In this document: piece by piece, positions 27,764 to 38,117 of the stretch
Position numbering within the stretch: position 1 is the stretch's first letter
Layout: every line of letters begins with the position of its first letter
Source of the DNA: Telmatospirillum siberiense
Lineage (GTDB): Bacteria; Pseudomonadota; Alphaproteobacteria; Rhodospirillales; Magnetospirillaceae
DNA: 64,000 nt
Reading direction: 5' to 3'
Assembly (NCBI RefSeq): GCF_002845745.1
Contig: NZ_PIUM01000010.1
Coordinates: 1-64,000, forward strand
Translations under genes and position numbers: made by a program
Notes under the pieces: generated by a model
Told to the model about the DNA's origin: nothing
What the model saw: the letters and a program-made list of their open reading frames with translations, nothing else
Databases searched by the model: none

Positions 27764-28591
27764 ATGATATCCCGCCGCATCACGGTCGGTTTTGTCCTGC
27801 CTTGCGCGGCGGTCTTCCTGCTGTTCTTCATCGCGCCGCTGGGCTCGATCTTCATTGAGGCGTTGGCGGACGGCATGAAGGCCTTCCGCCAGCTGTTCGC
27901 CGATCCGTTATTCTGGCGGGGCTTGCGGGGCAGCCTGATCCTCGGCCTGACGGCTCCCCTGGGCTCGGTGCTGGTCGGTTTCGGGGTGGCGTTGCATCTG
28001 TCTCGCCTGTCGGAGGGGCTGCGCACCGCGTTGATGTTCGTCATCGCCCTGCCGCTGACCTTTTCCGGCCTGATCGTCGCCTACGGCTTCATCCTGCTGT
28101 TGGGGCGCGCCGGCTTCGTCACCTTGGCCCTGGCTGAACTGGGGTTGGATCCCGCCACGGTGGGGGCCTTCATCTATACTCCGGCCGGATTGGGCCTCGC
28201 CTATGGTTATTATCTGATTCCCCGCGTCGTGATGGTGGTGCTGCCGGTCATCCGGAATTTCGACGCGAGCCAGTTGTCGGCCGCCCAAAGCCTGGGGGCG
28301 CCCGCCTGGCGGGTCTATTGGGACATCCTGCTGCCGCAGGTCTTTCCCGTCCTGCTCAGGGCCTTCTGCCTGACCTCGGCGGTGGCGATGGGAGCCTATG
28401 GAACGGCGCTCGCCCTGGTCGGAACCCAGCTCAATATCCTGCCGCTGCTGCTTTATTCGAAGATTTCCGAAACCGGCGCCGACCTGCCGTCGGCTTCGGC
28501 GCTCTCCATCGTCCTGATGGCCATCTGCTGCCTGTTCATCGGCCTGTCCGAAGCCGCCGGCGGGCTGAGAACCCGGCGCGTTCGTTCGTAA
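27764..28591 (+). CDS. ABC transporter permease (second subunit)
   Basis: The 275-residue product has about six membrane helices and the EAA-like loop DASQLSAAQSLGAPAWRVYW. It pairs with the permease at 24762-25589. Start ATG 27764 lies 14 bases after the binding-protein stop. The order permease-ATPase-binding protein-permease is less common than binding protein first. The gene is followed by an inverted-repeat element. Confidence 0.87.
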   Translation: MISRRITVGFVLPCAAVFLLFFIAPLGSIFIEALADGMKAFRQLFADPLFWRGLRGSLILGLTAPLGSVLVGFGVALHLSRLSEGLRTALMFVIALPLTFSGLIVAYGFILLLGRAGFVTLALAELGLDPATVGAFIYTPAGLGLAYGYYLIPRVVMVVLPVIRNFDASQLSAAQSLGAPAWRVYWDILLPQVFPVLLRAFCLTSAVAMGAYGTALALVGTQLNILPLLLYSKISETGADLPSASALSIVLMAICCLFIGLSEAAGGLRTRRVRS

Positions 28592-28604
28592 ACAAGCGGA
28601 ATTG

Positions 28605-28788
28605 AACCACCAAGACACCAAGGCACCAAGGCGTTTCGGGAAATGTCGGGCGACGGTGGTCGTTCGCCGGCGGATGATTTGAAAGCGCCGCAGGCATTCC
28701 TTTGATTATCCAACGAACTGACGCTGGAAGGACGTGGGAATGCCTGCGGCGCATTCCGTCCCCTTGGTGCCTTGGTGTCTTGGTGGTT
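28605..28788. repeat. inverted-repeat element, family B copy 1
   Basis: The left arm, 28605-28631, and right arm, 28762-28788, are perfect 27-base inverted copies built on a repeated ACCAAGR unit (CACCAAGACACCAAGGCACC). Inside lies a second inverted pair, GCGCCGCAGGCATT and AATGCCTGCGGCGC. The second copy at 36981-37150 shares both arms and the inner pair, with diverged spacer. No protein is encoded. It resembles a MITE-like or REP-like intergenic element. Confidence 0.92.
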
Positions 28789-28810
28789 TTCCTTAATCCT
28801 TAGCCTCGTT

Positions 28811-29236
28811 CTAGCCCTTCGGCTTCGACGTTAGCACCGTCAGGGGGACGATGACGGGGGTCTTGCGGCCCAGCATGATGTCCACTTTGTCGCGGACCTT
28901 TTCGACCGTCAGCGGTTTTGTCAGCAGGCCGTGCGCTCCGGGCGGCAGGCTTTGCGGCTTGTCGCCGACCAGAAGGATCCTGGCTCGCGGGAAATGGCCG
29001 GCGATCTCGCCGATCACCTCCTCCCCACGGTCCAGGACGATGCCCGTTCCCAAAAGGACAAGGTCGGGCTGGCCTTCCCGGCCTTTCGCGTAGGCCTCGT
29101 CGAGGCCGGCCAGTTCGTGGGCTTCGTTTTCATCGTGCAGCATGAATTGAAGCGCGGCCCGCGAGATCTCGTCGCTGTCGATGACGAACACGCGCTTGTT
29201 TTCAATGGCTCTCGCAATCTCGACACCGATCTGCAT
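28811..29236 (-). CDS. degenerate response-regulator receiver protein divergent from nifH
   Basis: The 141-residue product resembles a single receiver domain: KRVFVIDSDEISRAALQFML at residues 14-33 holds the acidic pair (D20, D22), and GLLTKPLT holds the conserved lysine (K107). The strand that normally carries the phosphorylated Asp reads PDLVLLGTG, so that residue is Gly63. It therefore probably cannot be phosphorylated and may act by protein contact. Start ATG 29236 follows AGAGAGGCC. A -24/-12 match lies 43 bases upstream, so it may be expressed with nifH. In some relatives draT occupies this position; this is not draT. Confidence 0.7.
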   Translation of the reverse strand: MQIGVEIARAIENKRVFVIDSDEISRAALQFMLHDENEAHELAGLDEAYAKGREGQPDLVLLGTGIVLDRGEEVIGEIAGHFPRARILLVGDKPQSLPPGAHGLLTKPLTVEKVRDKVDIMLGRKTPVIVPLTVLTSKPKG

Positions 29237-29278
29237 GTCTGGCCTCTCTGGTTGGGGTGCGTTTGCCGGAAGGTCCAA

Positions 29279-29293
29279 GCAATCGCCATGCCG
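29279..29293 (-). promoter_or_regulatory. sigma-54 (-24/-12) promoter match for the receiver-like gene
   Basis: On the minus strand the bases read CGGCATGGCGATTGC followed by T, giving GG and GC exactly ten bases apart and a good TTGCT -12 element. It differs from TGGCAC-N5-TTGCW at the first T and the last C of the -24 box. The start codon is 43 bases downstream. Confidence 0.6.
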
Positions 29294-29367
29294 CGTCCCA
29301 CACCCTCCGATTGACCCACAAAAACGCCAAACCCTCGTCCTTCGGCCCGTCAACCGGGCATTCACTT

Positions 29368-29401
29368 CGGACAGTGCGGACAGCGATGTCCAATTTGAAC
29401 A
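29368..29401. promoter_or_regulatory. candidate activator sites between the divergent receiver-like gene and nifH
   Basis: CGGACAGTGCGGACA (29368-29382) is the reverse of TGTCCGCACTGTCCG and closely matches two sites upstream of nifB. Next to it is TGT-N9-ACA at 29387-29401, one base short of the NifA consensus TGT-N10-ACA. Both lie between about 60 and 90 bases upstream of the nifH -24 element, where NifA sites usually are. Elsewhere in 29237-29626 I see no exact TGT-N10-ACA. Confidence 0.5.
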
Positions 29402-29459
29402 GATCCGAACAAAGTGACGATTCCTGAAATAATAAAGCAATATCAATATGATGATACGT

Positions 29460-29475
29460 TGGCACGAGCCTTGCT
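29460..29475 (+). promoter_or_regulatory. sigma-54 (-24/-12) promoter of nifH
   Basis: TGGCACGAGCCTTGCT matches TGGCAC-N5-TTGCW at every consensus position. nifH starts about 150 bases downstream. Confidence 0.93.
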
Positions 29476-29560
29476 AATTGGATGCCGGCACGGCGGGAGG
29501 ATGCCGGACGGGAAAAGCCAAGTCCGCAGTCCCGGAGCCCGCAAGTCGTGAAGGTCTTAA

Positions 29561-30514
<954 letters not shown>

Positions 30515-30528
30515 TCGGCATTCCCTAA

Positions 30529-30567
30529 GGCGACCGGCCTTCGCCCAAAGGCGAAACGCCGGTCGCC
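30529..30567 (+). other. stable stem-loop between nifH and nifD
   Basis: GGCGACCGGC (30529-30538) pairs with GCCGGTCGCC (30558-30567), and inside it TTCGCC pairs with GGCGAA, giving an almost continuous helix. No T run follows. A hairpin here commonly gives more nifH than nifDK product by stabilising or partly terminating the mRNA; that role is inferred. Confidence 0.7.
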
Positions 30568-30603
30568 GAAACGGAACTCATCAAGGCAAGCGAGGGCAAG
30601 ATC

Positions 30604-32070
30604 ATGAGCTTGGCGATATCGGAAAGCATCGAAGACATCAAAGCGAGGAACAAGGACCTCATCGACGAGGTGCTGGAGGTCTATCCGGATAAAACCGCGA
30701 AAAGACGCGCCAAGCATCTGGGAACCTTCGAGGAGGGCAAGCCGGACTGCGGCGTTAAGTCCAACGTCAAGTCCATTCCCGGCGTGATGACCATCAGGGG
30801 CTGCGCCTACGCCGGGTCCAAGGGCGTGGTGTGGGGCCCGATCAAGGACATGGTGCATATCAGCCATGGTCCGGTCGGCTGTGGCCAATATTCCTGGGCG
30901 GCGCGCCGCAACTATTACATCGGCACCACCGGAATCGACAGTTTCGTCACCATGCAGTTCACCTCGGACTTCCAGGAGAAGGACATCGTCTTCGGCGGCG
31001 ACAAGAAGCTCGCCAAGGTGATGGACGAGATCGTCGAACTGTTCCCGTTGAACAAGGGAATCACCGTGCAGTCGGAGTGCCCGATCGGCCTGATCGGCGA
31101 CGACATCGAGGCGGTATCCAAGGCCAAGTCCAAGCAATATGGCGGCAAGACCATCGTGCCGGTCCGCTGCGAGGGCTTCCGGGGCGTTTCGCAGTCGTTG
31201 GGTCATCACATCGCCAATGACGCGGTGCGCGACTGGGTGTTCGACAAGCAGGACGGCAAGCCGGCCAAGTTCGAACAGACCGATTACGACGTCGCCATCA
31301 TCGGCGATTACAACATCGGCGGCGACGCTTGGTCGTCGCGCATCCTTCTTGAGGAGATGGGTCTCAGGGTCATCGCCCAATGGTCGGGCGACGGCTCCAT
31401 CGCCGAGCTCGAGGCGACGCCCAAGGCCAAGCTCAACGTGCTGCACTGCTACCGCTCGATGAACTACATCTCGCGGCACATGGAAGAGAAGTACGGGATT
31501 CCATGGGTCGAATACAATTTCTTCGGGCCCAGCAAGATCGCCGAATCGCTGCGCAAGATCGCCAGCCATTTCGACGACAAGATCAAGGACGGCGCCGAGC
31601 GGGTCATCGCCAAATACCAGCCCCTGATGGATGGGGTGATCAAGCGCTACCGGTCTCGCCTCGAAGGCAAGAAGGTCATGCTGTTCGTCGGCGGCCTGCG
31701 CCCGCGCCACGTCATCGGCGCCTACGAGGACCTGGGCATGGAGGTGGTCGGCACCGGCTACGAGTTCGGCCACAACGACGACTATCAGCGGACCACCCAC
31801 TACATCAAGGACGGCACGCTGATCTATGACGATGTGACCGGCTACGAATTCGAGAAGTTCGTCGAAAAGGTCCAGCCCGATCTGGTCGGTTCCGGCATCA
31901 AGGAAAAGTACGTCTTCCAGAAGATGGGCGTGCCGTTCCGCCAGATGCATTCCTGGGACTATTCCGGCCCCTATCACGGCTATGACGGCTTCGCCATCTT
32001 CGCCCGCGACATGGACATGGCGATCAACGCGCCGGTCTGGAACCTGTCGAAGGCTGACCCGCTGCCCTGA
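30604..32070 (+). CDS. nifD: nitrogenase molybdenum-iron protein alpha chain
   Basis: NifD carries FeMo-cofactor and half of the P-cluster ligands. The 488-residue product has P-cluster cysteines at C67 (RGCAYAGS), C93 ([10 protein letters not shown]) and C159 ([12 protein letters not shown]), and the cofactor ligands C282 ([10 protein letters not shown]) and H449 ([14 protein letters not shown]). Length and residues are those of Mo nitrogenase, not VnfD or AnfD. Start ATG 30604 follows GCGAGGGCAAGATC. It is separated from nifK by a 198-base gap filled by a palindromic repeat. Confidence 0.98.
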   Translation: MSLAISESIEDIKARNKDLIDEVLEVYPDKTAKRRAKHLGTFEEGKPDCGVKSNVKSIPGVMTIRGCAYAGSKGVVWGPIKDMVHISHGPVGCGQYSWAARRNYYIGTTGIDSFVTMQFTSDFQEKDIVFGGDKKLAKVMDEIVELFPLNKGITVQSECPIGLIGDDIEAVSKAKSKQYGGKTIVPVRCEGFRGVSQSLGHHIANDAVRDWVFDKQDGKPAKFEQTDYDVAIIGDYNIGGDAWSSRILLEEMGLRVIAQWSGDGSIAELEATPKAKLNVLHCYRSMNYISRHMEEKYGIPWVEYNFFGPSKIAESLRKIASHFDDKIKDGAERVIAKYQPLMDGVIKRYRSRLEGKKVMLFVGGLRPRHVIGAYEDLGMEVVGTGYEFGHNDDYQRTTHYIKDGTLIYDDVTGYEFEKFVEKVQPDLVGSGIKEKYVFQKMGVPFRQMHSWDYSGPYHGYDGFAIFARDMDMAINAPVWNLSKADPLP

Positions 32071-32080
32071 AGGAGGTGTG

Positions 32081-32243
32081 GGGCGGGTGTCCGAGTCGCG
32101 CGTTGTTTCAGTTTCAGTGGCACCGGCGTCCCTGCCGGTGTTCCGGCGGAGCCGGAAAGTTCCGGGAATTCCGCCTGTCGGCGGACACCGGCAGAGACGC
32201 CGGTGCCACTGCGATTGAGATAGTTCGGTTCGGATGTCCGCCC
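32081..32243. repeat. nested palindromic repeat, family A copy 2, between nifD and nifK
   Basis: The core at 32115-32211 starts CAGTGGCACCGGCG and ends in its inverted copy, like the copy at 22145-22235. It is enclosed by an outer imperfect inverted pair, GGGCGGGTGTCCGA (32081-32094) and TCGGATGTCCGCCC (32230-32243). The outer pair differs in sequence from that of copy 1. The element would fold into a long hairpin in the nifHDK transcript. Confidence 0.88.
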
Positions 32244-32268
32244 GCACCACGATGATGAGGATTGAAAA

Positions 32269-33828
32269 ATGACCCAGAGCGCCGAACACATACTCGATCA
32301 CGTCGATCTCTTCCGGCAGCCCGAATACAAGGAGATGCTGGAGAACAAACGGAAGAATTTCGAAGAGCCCGTGCCCGACGCGGAACGGGACCAGGTCCGC
32401 GAATGGACCAAGACCTGGGAATACCGCGAGAAGAACTTCAGCCGGGAGGCATTGACGGTCAATCCCGCCAAGGCCTGCCAACCCCTGGGCGCCGTTTTCG
32501 CCGCCGTCGGTTTCGAAAGCACGCTGCCCTTCGTCCATGGCAGTCAGGGCTGCGTCGCCTATTACCGCAGCCATTTCTCCCGTCATTTCAAGGAGCCCAG
32601 CTCCTGCGTCTCCTCGTCGATGACCGAGGACGCGGCGGTGTTCGGCGGCCTGAAGAACATGATCGACGGCCTGGCCAATGCGCATGCCCTCTACAAGCCG
32701 AAGATGATTTCAGTCTCCACCACCTGCATGGCCGAGGTGATCGGCGACGACTTGAACGCCTTCATCAAGAACGCCAAGGAAGAAGGTTCGGTGCCGAAGG
32801 ACTTCGACGTCCCCTACGCCCATACGCCGGCCTTCGTCGGCAGCCACATCACCGGCTATGACAATGTGATGAAGGGCATCTTCGAGCATTTCTGGGGCGG
32901 CAAGGCGGGCACGGAGGCGCCGCTGGTCCGTCAGCCGAACGAGAAGATCAATTTCATCGGCGGCTTCGACGGTTACACCGTCGGCAATCTGCGCGAGATC
33001 AAGCGCATCTTCGAGCTGATGGACGTCGACTACACCATCCTCTCCGACAATTCCGACGTCTGGGACACCCCCGCCGACGGCCAGTTCCGTATGTATGACG
33101 GCGGCACCACGCTCGAGGACGCCGCCAACGCGATCCACGCCAAGGCGACCCTTTCGATGCAGGCCTTCTGCTCCGAGAAGACCGGCGAATATATCGCCGG
33201 AACCGGCCAGGAGGTGGTCAGTTTCAACCATCCCGTCGGCGTTGCCGGAACCGACAAATTTCTTCGCGAAGTGGCCCGGATCACCGGCAAGTCGGTGCCC
33301 GAGGCCTTGCGCAAGGAGCGCGGACGCCTGATCGACGCCATCGCCGATTCGAGCGCCCACATCCACGGCAAGCGTTTCGCCATCTACGGCGATCCCGACC
33401 TGACCCTGGGCTTGGCGGGCTTCCTGATGGAATTGGGGGCGGAGCCGGTGCATGTGCTGTCGACCAACGGCGGCAAGGCCTGGGAAGCCGAGATGGACAA
33501 GCTGTTCGCCAGCTCGCCCTTCGGCAAGAACTGCCACGCCTACGCCGGCAAGGATCTTTGGCATATGCGTTCGCTGCTGTTCACCGAGCCGGTGGACTTC
33601 CTGATCGGCAACACCTACGGCAAATATCTCGAACGCGATACCGGAACACCGTTGATCCGCATCGGCTTCCCGGTGTTCGACCGCCATCACCACCACCGCT
33701 ATCCGGTGTGGGGCTACCAGGGCGGGCTCAATGTCCTGGTGTGGATCCTCGACAAGATCTTCGACGTCCTGGACCAGAACACCATCGTCGCCTCCAAGAC
33801 CGACTACAGCTACGACATCATCCGGTAA
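32269..33828 (+). CDS. nifK: nitrogenase molybdenum-iron protein beta chain
   Basis: NifK forms the alpha2-beta2 MoFe protein with NifD. The 519-residue product has the P-cluster cysteine segments [24 protein letters not shown] and [12 protein letters not shown], the serine-rich stretch [17 protein letters not shown] and the C-terminal [15 protein letters not shown]. The N-terminal extension before residue 60 is normal for group I NifK. Start ATG 32269 is preceded by GATGAGGATTGAAAA. nifT and nifY, often found next, are absent; nifE follows. Confidence 0.98.
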   Translation: MTQSAEHILDHVDLFRQPEYKEMLENKRKNFEEPVPDAERDQVREWTKTWEYREKNFSREALTVNPAKACQPLGAVFAAVGFESTLPFVHGSQGCVAYYRSHFSRHFKEPSSCVSSSMTEDAAVFGGLKNMIDGLANAHALYKPKMISVSTTCMAEVIGDDLNAFIKNAKEEGSVPKDFDVPYAHTPAFVGSHITGYDNVMKGIFEHFWGGKAGTEAPLVRQPNEKINFIGGFDGYTVGNLREIKRIFELMDVDYTILSDNSDVWDTPADGQFRMYDGGTTLEDAANAIHAKATLSMQAFCSEKTGEYIAGTGQEVVSFNHPVGVAGTDKFLREVARITGKSVPEALRKERGRLIDAIADSSAHIHGKRFAIYGDPDLTLGLAGFLMELGAEPVHVLSTNGGKAWEAEMDKLFASSPFGKNCHAYAGKDLWHMRSLLFTEPVDFLIGNTYGKYLERDTGTPLIRIGFPVFDRHHHHRYPVWGYQGGLNVLVWILDKIFDVLDQNTIVASKTDYSYDIIR

Positions 33829-33853
33829 TCGCTTGTTGGCGTCCTTTTCCTGT

Positions 33854-33913
33854 CGTCACCCCCGGGCTTGACCCGGGGGTCCATGGATTGCCGGGTCAAG
33901 CCCGGCAATGACG
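33854..33913. repeat. alphaproteobacterial-type palindrome, family D copy 1
   Basis: The 60-base element begins CGTCACCCCCGGGCTTGACC and ends GCCGGGTCAAGCCCGGCAATGACG (last ten bases ATGACG-type end), with CCATGGAT at its centre. Both halves contain the GGGCTTGACCC/GGGTCAAGCCC motif. I know similar short palindromes from many alphaproteobacterial intergenic regions. It fills most of the nifK-nifE gap. Confidence 0.85.
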
Positions 33914-33953
33914 AAAAAAGAGTCGGGGCTTCCTGCCGCTGAAGGAGACTGTC

Positions 33954-35621
33954 ATGAGCACGCTTGCCAGCAAGATTCAGGAGGTTTTCGCCGAGCCGGG
34001 GTGCGGCAAAAACCAGGGCAAGTCGGAAAAGGAGCGGAAAAAGGGCTGCACCAAGCAGTTGAAACCGGGCGCGGCAGCCGGCGGCTGCGCCTTCGACGGG
34101 GCCAAGATCGCCCTGCAGCCGATCACCGACGTCGCCCATCTGGTGCACGGGCCGATCGCCTGCGAGGGCAATTCCTGGGACAACCGCGGCGCCAAGTCGT
34201 CGGGGCCGCAGGTCTACCGGACCGGCTTCACCACCGACATCGGCGAACAGGACGTGATTTTCGGCGGCGAGAAGCGGCTTTACAAATCCATCAAGGAAAT
34301 CATCGAGAAATACGATCCGCCGGCGGTCTTCGTCTATCAGACCTGCGTGCCGGCGATGATCGGCGACGATATCGGCGCGGTCTGCAAGGCGGCCAGCGAA
34401 CGTCTCGGCAAGCCGGTGATCCCGATCAATTCGCCGGGCTTCGTCGGGCCGAAGAACCTCGGCAACAAACTGGCCGGCGAGGCGCTGCTCGATTACGTCA
34501 TCGGCACCGAGGAGCCCGAGGTCACCACGCCCTACGACATCAACATCATCGGCGAATACAATCTGGCCGGCGAATTGTGGCAGGTCAAACCGCTGCTCGA
34601 CGAGCTTGGAATCCGCATCCTTTCCTGCATCTCGGGCGACGCCCGCTATCACGAGGTGGCCTCCTCGCACCGGGCGCGGGCGGCCATGATGGTCTGCTCG
34701 AAAGCGATGATCAACGTCGCCCGCAAGATGGAGGAGCGTTACCAGATCCCCTTCTTCGAGGGGTCCTTCTACGGCATCGGCGACATGAGCGAGTCGCTGC
34801 GCGAGATCGCCCGCCTGCTGGTCGAGCGCGGCGCGCCGGACGAGCTTCTCGGCCGCACCGAGGCCTTGATCGCGCGCGAGGAGGCGCGGGCCTGGGAGCG
34901 TCTGGCGCCCTACAAGAAGCGTCTTGGCGGCAAGCGCGTGCTGCTGATCACCGGCGGCGTCAAATCCTGGTCGGTGGTCGCCGCGCTGCAGGAGGTCGGC
35001 ATCGAGATCGTCGGCACCAGCGTCAAGAAGTCGACCAAGGAGGACAAGGAGCGCATCAAGGAACTGATGGGCGACGACGCCCATATGATCGACGATATGA
35101 GCCCCCGCGAGATGTACAAGATGCTGAAAGAGGCCCGCGCCGACATCATGCTGTCGGGGGGCCGTTCGCAGTTCGTCGCGCTGAAGGCCAAGATGCCCTG
35201 GCTCGACATCAATCAGGAACGCCATCACGCCTATGCCGGCTACGAGGGGATGGTCGATCTGGTGGCCGAAATCGACAAGGCGCTGTCCAATCCCATCTGG
35301 GGTCAGGTCCGCAAGGCCGCCCCCTGGGACGAAACCACTTGGGAGCAGCGGGCCGATCAGGCGATCGCCGAGGAACTGGCCGCCGCCGAGCGCGATCCCG
35401 TCGCCGCCCGGGAAAAGGCGCGGGCGCGGCAGATCTGCAATTGCAAGGCGATCACCGCCGGCGAGATCGAGGACGCGATCCTCGCCGACCGCCTCATCCG
35501 GGTCGAGGAGATCGTCGAGAGGACCCATGCCGGCAGCGGCTGCGGCGGCTGCGCTCCGCGCATCGGGGCGATCCTGGCCAATTTCGAGGCCCAGGCGGCG
35601 CTTTCCCAGGCGGTGAGGTAA
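33954..35621 (+). CDS. nifE: FeMo-cofactor scaffold protein NifE with a fused BFD-type [2Fe-2S] domain
   Basis: NifE forms with NifN the scaffold on which the NifB cofactor precursor is converted to FeMo-co. Residues 1-460 or so are a normal NifE ([59 protein letters not shown]). The protein is 555 residues, about 80 longer than usual. The extra C-terminus has [10 protein letters not shown] (C495, C497) and [10 protein letters not shown] (C530, C533), the Cys pattern of the BFD-type domain also found in NifU (residues about 137-190 there). It may supply or hold an Fe-S cluster for cofactor assembly. Start ATG 33954 follows GAAGGAGACTGTC. Confidence 0.95.
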   Translation: MSTLASKIQEVFAEPGCGKNQGKSEKERKKGCTKQLKPGAAAGGCAFDGAKIALQPITDVAHLVHGPIACEGNSWDNRGAKSSGPQVYRTGFTTDIGEQDVIFGGEKRLYKSIKEIIEKYDPPAVFVYQTCVPAMIGDDIGAVCKAASERLGKPVIPINSPGFVGPKNLGNKLAGEALLDYVIGTEEPEVTTPYDINIIGEYNLAGELWQVKPLLDELGIRILSCISGDARYHEVASSHRARAAMMVCSKAMINVARKMEERYQIPFFEGSFYGIGDMSESLREIARLLVERGAPDELLGRTEALIAREEARAWERLAPYKKRLGGKRVLLITGGVKSWSVVAALQEVGIEIVGTSVKKSTKEDKERIKELMGDDAHMIDDMSPREMYKMLKEARADIMLSGGRSQFVALKAKMPWLDINQERHHAYAGYEGMVDLVAEIDKALSNPIWGQVRKAAPWDETTWEQRADQAIAEELAAAERDPVAAREKARARQICNCKAITAGEIEDAILADRLIRVEEIVERTHAGSGCGGCAPRIGAILANFEAQAALSQAVR

Positions 35622-35625
35622 ATCC

Positions 35626-36972
35626 ATGCTGAGCACATCAAAAAAGGCCTGCACGGTCAATCCGTTGAAAATGAGCCAGCCGATCGGCGCCGCCCTGGCC
35701 TTCATGGGCTTGAAGGGCGCCATGCCGCTGCTGCACGGCAGTCAGGGCTGCACCTCCTTCGGCCTGGTGCTGTTCGTCCGTCACTTCCGCGAGGCGATCC
35801 CCTTGCAGACCACGGCGATGAGCGAGGTGGCGACGGTGATCGGCGGGCTGGAGAACGTCGAACAGGCGGTGGTCAACATCGTCAGCCGCACCAAGCCCGA
35901 GATCATCGGCATCTGTTCGACCGGCGTCACCGAAACCAAGGGCGACGACGTCGAGGGATTCATCCGGGCCATCCGCCAAAAGCATCCGGAGCTCGACGGC
36001 GTGGCCCTGGTCAGCGTTTCCACACCCGATTTCAAGGATGCCTTCCAGGACGGCTGGGCCAAGGCGGTGACCCGCATGATCGATCAACTGGTCCTGCCGG
36101 CGGCGCCCGACGTCCAGCGCCATCCGCGCCGGCTCAATGTGTTGGCGGGATGTCATCTCACCCCGGGCGACATCGACGAATTGCGCGACATCTTCGAAAG
36201 CTTCGGCCTGGAGCCGTTGTTCCTGCCCGATCTTTCGGGCTCCCTCGACGGTCACCTGCCCGACGATTTCACGCCGACCACCCTGGGCGGCATCGGCGTC
36301 GCCGAGATCGCCGGCATGGGCCAGTCCTCCTGGATCCTGGCCATCGGCGAGCAGATGCGCGGCGCCGCCGAGCTTTTGAGTGAAAAGTCGGGGCTGCCCT
36401 TCACCTTGTTCGACCGCTTGACCGGCTTGTCCTCCAGCGACGATCTGATGGCCTGGCTGGCTCGCATCAGCGGTCGTCCGGTGCCGCTGAAGTTCCGCCG
36501 CCAACGCAGCCAGTTGGTCGACGCCATGCTGGACGGCCATTTTCATTTCGGCGGCAAGAAGGTGGCGATCGGCGCCGAACCCGATCTGCTGTGGGCCGTC
36601 GGTTCCTGGCTCACCGAAATGGGATGCGAGATCCGGGCCGCGGTGACCACCACCCAGTCGGCCCGTCTGGAGGACCTGCCGAGCGGGGCCACGCTGATCG
36701 GCGATCTGGAGGACCTGGAGGGGATGGCATCCGACTGCGACCTGCTGATCACCCATTCCCATGGCCGGCAGGCGGCGGAGCGGCTCGAGATCCCCTTCTT
36801 CCGGCTGGGCATTCCCACCTTCGACCGGCTGGGGGCGGGCCATCAATTGACGGTCGGCTATCGCGGCACGCGCTCGCTGATTTTCGACATCGGCAACCTG
36901 TTTATCGCCCAGGCCCATGAACCAAACCCGGGGACGTGGCGTTTACCGGAGGAGGTTATGGCGAGTGCATAA
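35626..36972 (+). CDS. nifN: FeMo-cofactor scaffold protein NifN
   Basis: NifN is the NifK-like partner of NifE. The 448-residue product has KKACTVNPLKMSQPIGAALA near the start, HGSQGCTSFG, and a C-terminal region of the NifK type. It starts four bases after the nifE stop, consistent with stoichiometric synthesis. A family B repeat element directly follows its stop codon. Confidence 0.96.
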   Translation: MLSTSKKACTVNPLKMSQPIGAALAFMGLKGAMPLLHGSQGCTSFGLVLFVRHFREAIPLQTTAMSEVATVIGGLENVEQAVVNIVSRTKPEIIGICSTGVTETKGDDVEGFIRAIRQKHPELDGVALVSVSTPDFKDAFQDGWAKAVTRMIDQLVLPAAPDVQRHPRRLNVLAGCHLTPGDIDELRDIFESFGLEPLFLPDLSGSLDGHLPDDFTPTTLGGIGVAEIAGMGQSSWILAIGEQMRGAAELLSEKSGLPFTLFDRLTGLSSSDDLMAWLARISGRPVPLKFRRQRSQLVDAMLDGHFHFGGKKVAIGAEPDLLWAVGSWLTEMGCEIRAAVTTTQSARLEDLPSGATLIGDLEDLEGMASDCDLLITHSHGRQAAERLEIPFFRLGIPTFDRLGAGHQLTVGYRGTRSLIFDIGNLFIAQAHEPNPGTWRLPEEVMASA

Positions 36973-36980
36973 GGAATTTG

Positions 36981-37150
36981 AACCACCAAGACACCAAGGC
37001 ACCAAGGCGCTTTCCGAAACATCCGGCGACGGATGGCCGCAAATTTGCGCCGCAGGCATTCGTTCGCTTATCCCGAGCACTGCCGCGGGAAGGACGGGGA
37101 AATGCCTGCGGCGCATTCCGTCCCCTTGGTGCCTTGGTGTCTTGGTGGTT
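36981..37150. repeat. inverted-repeat element, family B copy 2, between nifN and nifX
   Basis: The 27-base arms at 36981-37007 and 37124-37150 are identical to those of the copy at 28605-28788, and the inner GCGCCGCAGGCATT/AATGCCTGCGGCGC pair is also kept. The spacer differs. The element opens the nifN-nifX gap to 264 bases. Confidence 0.92.
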
Positions 37151-37236
37151 CACCGCCGTCTCAAACAGGTACGGCCGGGAAACGACGGGATCAGCCATTT
37201 TCCTATATTTCAGGGACCGAAGGTCGAGGAGGGCTC

Positions 37237-37650
37237 ATGAAAATCGCATTCGCCACGCAGGACCTGAAGAGGGTCGACGCCCATTTCGGCTGGGCGAAGA
37301 ATATCGCCATCTATGAATTGGGGCCCGAGGGCAGCCACTTCATCGAAGCCGTCGAATTCGCCGGCGATTTGCAGGAGGACGGCAACGAGGACAAGCTGGC
37401 CCCGAAAATCGATGCCATCAAGGATTGCGCGATCCTCTATGTGGCCGCCATCGGCGGATCGGGGGCGGCGCGGGTGGTGGCCAACAATATCCATCCGATG
37501 AAGGTGGCCCAGCCCGAAGAGATCAGCGATCTGCTGGAGCAACTCTCCAAGGTTTTAAGGGGAACGCCGCCGCCCTGGCTGCGCAAGGCGATGCTGAAGG
37601 GGCAGGAGCGGGTTATTGATTTCGAGGACGAGGAGGCGGGTCATGGCTGA
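37237..37650 (+). CDS. nifX: FeMo-cofactor trafficking protein NifX
   Basis: NifX binds the NifB cofactor and the VK cluster and buffers FeMo-co precursors. The 137-residue product opens [20 protein letters not shown], and the His-Phe-Gly motif (AHFGWAK) is typical of the NifX/NafY/NifB C-terminal family. Start ATG 37237 follows GAGGAGGGCTC. It overlaps the next gene by eight bases. Confidence 0.93.
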   Translation: MKIAFATQDLKRVDAHFGWAKNIAIYELGPEGSHFIEAVEFAGDLQEDGNEDKLAPKIDAIKDCAILYVAAIGGSGAARVVANNIHPMKVAQPEEISDLLEQLSKVLRGTPPPWLRKAMLKGQERVIDFEDEEAGHG

Positions 37651-38107
37651 GGCGGCGACAATCGAGACACCGGTCATCGAGGGTGTTTTCCTCAAGGAAC
37701 TGGTCAAGCAATGGCGGGCCCAGGACGCCCACGGCGCCTGGGACAAGAAGAGCGATTTCGATCTGCTCAGGCCCTATCTGGTCGACAAGGCGACCCGGCG
37801 ACAGATGCCGATCATCGGCGACCCGGACCCCGAGACCCTGTGGCGGATGGAGCTGTTCTACAACGCCGTCGGTCTGGCCATCGAGCAGGCCACCGGCATC
37901 ATGGTCTCACCGATGATGAAGATGCATCACGAGGGGTTCGGCAAGGTGATGCTGACCGCCGGCAGGCTGATCGTCGGCCTCAAGCATTTGCGCGACGTTC
38001 ATCGTTTCGGTTTCGACGATCTGGCCGCCCTGGCGGCGGAAGGCGAGAAGCTGACGGCGGCGGGGATCGAGATGATCGAGAAATATCCCGAAGTCGCCCG
38101 GATCTGA
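37643..38107 (+). CDS. NifX-associated nitrogen fixation protein (DUF269)
   Basis: The 154-residue product matches the DUF269/TIGR02935 group always found beside nif[21 protein letters not shown], the [20 protein letters not shown] segment and [18 protein letters not shown]. Its biochemical role is not established; linkage suggests a part in cofactor assembly. Start ATG 37643 overlaps the nifX stop, so translation is probably coupled. It is 10 bases before the ferredoxin gene. Confidence 0.92.
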   Translation: MAEAATIETPVIEGVFLKELVKQWRAQDAHGAWDKKSDFDLLRPYLVDKATRRQMPIIGDPDPETLWRMELFYNAVGLAIEQATGIMVSPMMKMHHEGFGKVMLTAGRLIVGLKHLRDVHRFGFDDLAALAAEGEKLTAAGIEMIEKYPEVARI

Positions 38108-38117
38108 GGAGGGGGCA

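Noticed and set aside
28811-29236. draT (ADP-ribosyltransferase) divergent from nifH
   Set aside because: The protein is a receiver-like fold with VFVIDSD and the KP motif; it has no ADP-ribosyltransferase features.
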